A stretch of DNA of 64,000 nt from CAZNPH01 sp964574985 (GTDB lineage: Bacteria > Bacteroidota > Bacteroidia > Bacteroidales > SM23-62): NCBI GenBank assembly GCA_964574985.1, contig CAZNPH010000004.1, positions 122,523 to 186,522 of the forward strand, written 5' to 3'. Positions 61,444-64,000 of the stretch are shown here, piece by piece. Both the position numbers and the translations under genes were made by a program. How positions within the stretch are numbered: the first letter of the stretch is position 1; each line of letters begins with the position of its first letter. The notes under the pieces were generated by a model that saw only the letters and a program-made list of their open reading frames with translations, searched no databases and was not told the origin of the DNA.

Positions 61444-63075
61444 ATGATCATGACCGGCAAAGAACGTATCCACAAAACATTCCAGCTCAATGAAACCGAA
61501 AGGATACCCTGGGTTCCCTTTGTGGGGTGCCATGGGGGCCATCTGACCGGGAAAACAGCCGGGGAATACCTGAAATCCCGGGAAAACATCGTGCAGGGAG
61601 TAAAAGAGGCAGTCAGCAGGTACAATCCCGACGGATTGCCGGTTACCTTCGATCTTCAGATTGAAGCCGAGGCAATGGGATGTACTCTCGGCTGGTCGGA
61701 AAACAATCCGCCCGCCGTAATTTCTCACCCCCTCAACGAGGGCATTTCACTGAGCAAGCTACAAGTTCCTTCCCCCGGCCAGGCCCGGATCGGCATGATC
61801 ATGGAAGCGGCCGGAAAGATCAGGCAGAATCACAGGGACATTGCCCTGTACGCCCTGATTACAGGTCCCTTTACCCTTGGTCTTCACCTGCTGGGCACCT
61901 CCATATTCATGAAAATGTTCGAAGATGAAAAATTTGTACATGATCTGCTGGAATTTACCAAAGAAGTTGCTTTGAGGATGACCGATTATTACCTGGACGC
62001 CGGATGTGATGTTATCGCGCTGGTCGACCCCATGACCAGTCAGATCGGTCCTGATCAATTTGCCGGATTCATTTCGGCGCCGGCAACGGATATCTTTGAA
62101 TACATCAGGTCGAAAAATGCCCTGAGTTCTTTCTTCGTATGCGGAAATGCCCAGCAGAACATCGAAGAAATGTGCAAATGCAAACCGGACAACGTATCCG
62201 TAGACGAAAATATTCCGCTGGATTTTGTCCGGGATACCGCACTGAAACACAAGATCAGTTTTGGAGGCAACCTTAAACTGACCGTTGTTTTGCTTACCGG
62301 AACCCCGGAGGATTGCATGACAGAAGCCATGGATGCCATGGAAACAGGTGGTAAAAAGGGTTTTATTCTTGCCCCGGGCTGTGATCTTCCCATGGACACA
62401 CCCCCTGAAAACATCGAAGCCATCACCAAACTTGTCCATGATCCCTATCAGCAGGGTGTGATCAGGGCCCTTGACCGGAAAAGCAAGGAAAGTGAGACCA
62501 TCAACATGAAGGAATACGGTAAAACGGACAAGGTCATTGTGGATGTCATCACCCTTGATTCGGAATCCTGCGCACCCTGCCAGTACATGGTGGAATCGGT
62601 GCGGAACATTGCTCCCTATTTTGAGGGCATTGTTGAGTGGCGGGAGCATGCCATCAAAAAAATGGAGTCTGTTACTTTTATGAATTCCCTTATGGTCAAG
62701 AATATTCCCACCATTTGCATTGACGGCAAAATTGCATTTGTTTCAAAGATCCCGCCGGAAAACGAACTGGTCGCTGCCATTCAGAAAAGGATCAACGAAA
62801 AATTCAAGTACCGTATCAGATCCAGAAGGGGAAGGATATTGATATTCGGCAAAGACCGGAAGGAATGCAGCGAACTGAAAAACAACCTGGAAACTGCTTT
62901 CCAGGAACTTGGCACGGAATTGGAAACCGTGATCAGCACCAGCAAAAAAGAAATGGAAAAACACGGAATCCTTCAAACCCCTGCCGTGGTAGTCGAAGAA
63001 CGGAAAGTAAAAACCCAGGGAACTGTACCAACAGTCGATGTTTTCCGTGAATGGGTCAAGGAGATTGTGGGATGA
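61444..63075 (+). CDS. URO-D family protein fused to two thioredoxin-like domains
   Basis: Residues 1 to about 345 form a URO-D/MtbA-type barrel (TGKERIHKTFQLNETERIPW at the start, SIDENIPL-like VSVDENIPL, and ILAPGCDLPMDTPPEN near the end). The zinc-site segment reads FFVCGNA, with Phe where corrinoid methyltransferases have His. Residues 360 to 440 form a thioredoxin-like domain with a CxxC pair (SESCAPCQYM), and residues 455 to 543 form a second one without CxxC (ILQTPAVVVEERKVKTQG). The fusion suggests a methyl-transfer or redox-linked enzyme; the substrate is unknown. It is divergent from a COG0523 GTPase. Confidence 0.8.
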   Translation: MIMTGKERIHKTFQLNETERIPWVPFVGCHGGHLTGKTAGEYLKSRENIVQGVKEAVSRYNPDGLPVTFDLQIEAEAMGCTLGWSENNPPAVISHPLNEGISLSKLQVPSPGQARIGMIMEAAGKIRQNHRDIALYALITGPFTLGLHLLGTSIFMKMFEDEKFVHDLLEFTKEVALRMTDYYLDAGCDVIALVDPMTSQIGPDQFAGFISAPATDIFEYIRSKNALSSFFVCGNAQQNIEEMCKCKPDNVSVDENIPLDFVRDTALKHKISFGGNLKLTVVLLTGTPEDCMTEAMDAMETGGKKGFILAPGCDLPMDTPPENIEAITKLVHDPYQQGVIRALDRKSKESETINMKEYGKTDKVIVDVITLDSESCAPCQYMVESVRNIAPYFEGIVEWREHAIKKMESVTFMNSLMVKNIPTICIDGKIAFVSKIPPENELVAAIQKRINEKFKYRIRSRRGRILIFGKDRKECSELKNNLETAFQELGTELETVISTSKKEMEKHGILQTPAVVVEERKVKTQGTVPTVDVFREWVKEIVG

Positions 63076-63087
63076 CAAAATGATAAT

Positions 63088-63830
63088 CTCCGGAACATAA
63101 CGTCGCCAGTAACCAACCGTTTCACCGAGGTCATGCAGTATATCCCGGGGTAAGTCCGTCGTGCCTGTAAATACCTCAATGGTCAGATAAATATCGCTGC
63201 AGGGAGGGAACATTTCATCATCCCTTTCATGAACACAGGACCTCATCAGGGCTTTCAGTAATCGATCTCCGCGGACAATCCCATCCCGGTTCCATTTCCC
63301 GGTGAACAGCCGGTGACATGAATGGCTTCCATCGGTCTGCTGAAGATGAATAATGGGAGAATATGCTCCCAGTGCTTCTATCCATTCACAGGTATCGGAG
63401 TCTCTTTCCGAATAAAACAAATGGGGAAACTGCTTCATGGTTTCCCGGAACACCGGTAAACCCCGGTCAGCAATTCATATGTTCCGCATATCGTCCACGG
63501 CACCTGGTGCGGGGTATACATCTGCTCCAGGCCCACCGAACTCAGTTTCCGGTCATAAGCAAAGACGGCGATGCTCGCAAGCCTTTCATACAAGTCCTCC
63601 AGAATCTCCCTGTACAGGGCAGGATCATTAAGGACTTCTTCCTTCCAGTTTTCATGATAGTCCGCAGGTGAATAAAGCGGATCACATTCGTTGCCTGCAC
63701 TGACTTCTGCATATTTTAAACCCATGTCTTTAATGATCTTCATCCATTCCCGCGGAGGTGTACAGCGCATGGATGCAAAGCAATTGTCAATGACAAGATG
63801 GATCTTCGGGAATTCTTTGTTAATGCACAC
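63088..63830 (-). pseudogene. remnant of a TIM-barrel sugar isomerase/epimerase
   Basis: Parts of one xylose-isomerase-like TIM-barrel protein can be read on the minus strand. The first frame (63830-63435) begins KIHLVIDNCFASMRCTPPREW, keeps YAEVSAGNECDPLYSPADYH, then jumps to LNDPALYREILEDLYERLAS, so an internal part is missing. It ends at VGLEQMYTPHQVPWTICG and a broken YRCSGKP. The second frame (from 63453) gives YSPIIHLQQTDGSHS, then IYLTIEVFTGTTDLPRDILH and GYWRRYVPE at 63088. The true C-terminus is lost against the convergent URO-D gene. The gene appears inactive through two internal deletions, a frameshift and a truncated end. Confidence 0.75.
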
Positions 63831-64000
63831 GGCCCTTTTGAACGCTCCTGGAGCTTACGTAAAATTAAACAAAGCTTTTAAACCGGAAGCTGCATTGAAG
63901 TAAAAATGATCCGGCAAGCCACAGGAATTTTTCATTTATATATTCTTTTACTATTTTTCCAAAATCCCTTTGGATTTTAACTCGCTAATAAATATAGCAA

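Noticed and set aside
61759..62649. 296-codon open frame on the minus strand
   Set aside because: It is antisense to the URO-D/thioredoxin fusion and shows no domain.
62743..63087. Left end of the minus-strand frame that contains the isomerase remnant
   Set aside because: After VPE near 63088 the frame runs into the URO-D gene antisense and loses similarity, so only 63088 and above was kept.
63691..63903. 70-codon plus-strand frame ending in a protein-like Lys/Ala-rich tail
   Set aside because: Most of it is antisense to the isomerase remnant; the tail after 63840 looks plausible but has no start of its own. Bases 63831-64000 hold nothing else that I can support.
1..64000. CRISPR arrays, tRNA or rRNA genes, insertion sequences, phage genes
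   Set aside because: No regularly spaced repeats, cloverleaf genes, rRNA-like stretches or transposase/integrase genes were recognised.

Overview
This 64 kb window looks like chromosomal DNA of a Bacteroidota member (Bacteroidales or Marinilabiliales type), probably a polysaccharide degrader from a marine, sediment or gut habitat. The main signs are the many lipoprotein-type sulfatases and glycoside hydrolases, promoter -7 boxes of the form TAnnTTTG, few Shine-Dalgarno sites, double-glycine leader peptides with a C39 transporter, and typical Bacteroidota families. No rRNA, tRNA, CRISPR array, insertion sequence or phage gene was seen, and no gene-free stretch exceeds 300 bases.

Layout. (A) 1-8.1 kb: the C-terminus of a larger protein, a URO-D family protein, then leftward genes for a lipoprotein, glycerate kinase, a GH3 glucosidase/xylosidase, a decayed sulfatase and an intact sulfatase with HEAT repeats. 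(B) 8.2-15.0 kb: a LacI regulator followed by a tight hexuronate operon (sodium symporter, UxaC, SDR mannonate oxidoreductase, RraA-like aldolase, UxuA). (C) 15.1-32.0 kb: a polysaccharide-degrading block with a PhoD-like phosphoesterase, three sulfatases, two GH115 proteins on AT-rich DNA, GH78, a clan GH-A hydrolase and a frameshifted GH28. There is no SusC/SusD pair in it. (D) 32.0-40.4 kb: a Tat-exported sugar-isomerase-like protein, a barrel protein, an S41 protease, lipoproteins, a DoxX/TIM-barrel fusion, a GroES-like protein and a Tat-exported Fe-S aldo/keto reductase. (E) 40.5-45.2 kb: a bacteriocin-like cassette with a small HTH regulator, two double-glycine precursors, a 39-residue membrane peptide not larger than the precursors, HlyD and a C39-ABC exporter. 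(F) 45.2-49.4 kb: lipid kinase, LtaS-like phosphotransferase, UbiA prenyltransferase and a NUMOD-like small protein. (G) 49.4-60.3 kb: a second, unusual hexuronate regulon. LacI, SDR, PPi-type phosphofructokinase family enzyme, HAD phosphatase, LarA-type nickel racemase/epimerase, PdxB-type dehydrogenase and 6-phosphogluconate dehydrogenase run leftward; UxaE and UxaC run rightward from a shared control region that holds an operator-like palindrome. (H) 60.4-64 kb: a COG0523 GTPase, a URO-D protein fused to two thioredoxin-like domains, and the remnant of a TIM-barrel isomerase.

How it may work together: exported sulfatases and hydrolases strip a sulfated polymer containing uronic acid and probably rhamnose. 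Released hexuronates enter through the symporter. Region B carries the usual mannonate dehydratase route to 2-keto-3-deoxygluconate. Region G has no dehydratase, KDG kinase or KDPG aldolase. Its gene content fits a different route: hexuronate, fructuronate, mannonate, gluconate (by a LarA-type C2 epimerase), 6-phosphogluconate (by the PfkA-family enzyme) and ribulose 5-phosphate (by Gnd), with PdxB or the HAD enzyme removing the Gnd inhibitor 4-phosphoerythronate. That route is an inference from gene content and is the most interesting proposal here. A family of short intergenic palindromic repeats (four copies) also lies scattered across the window.
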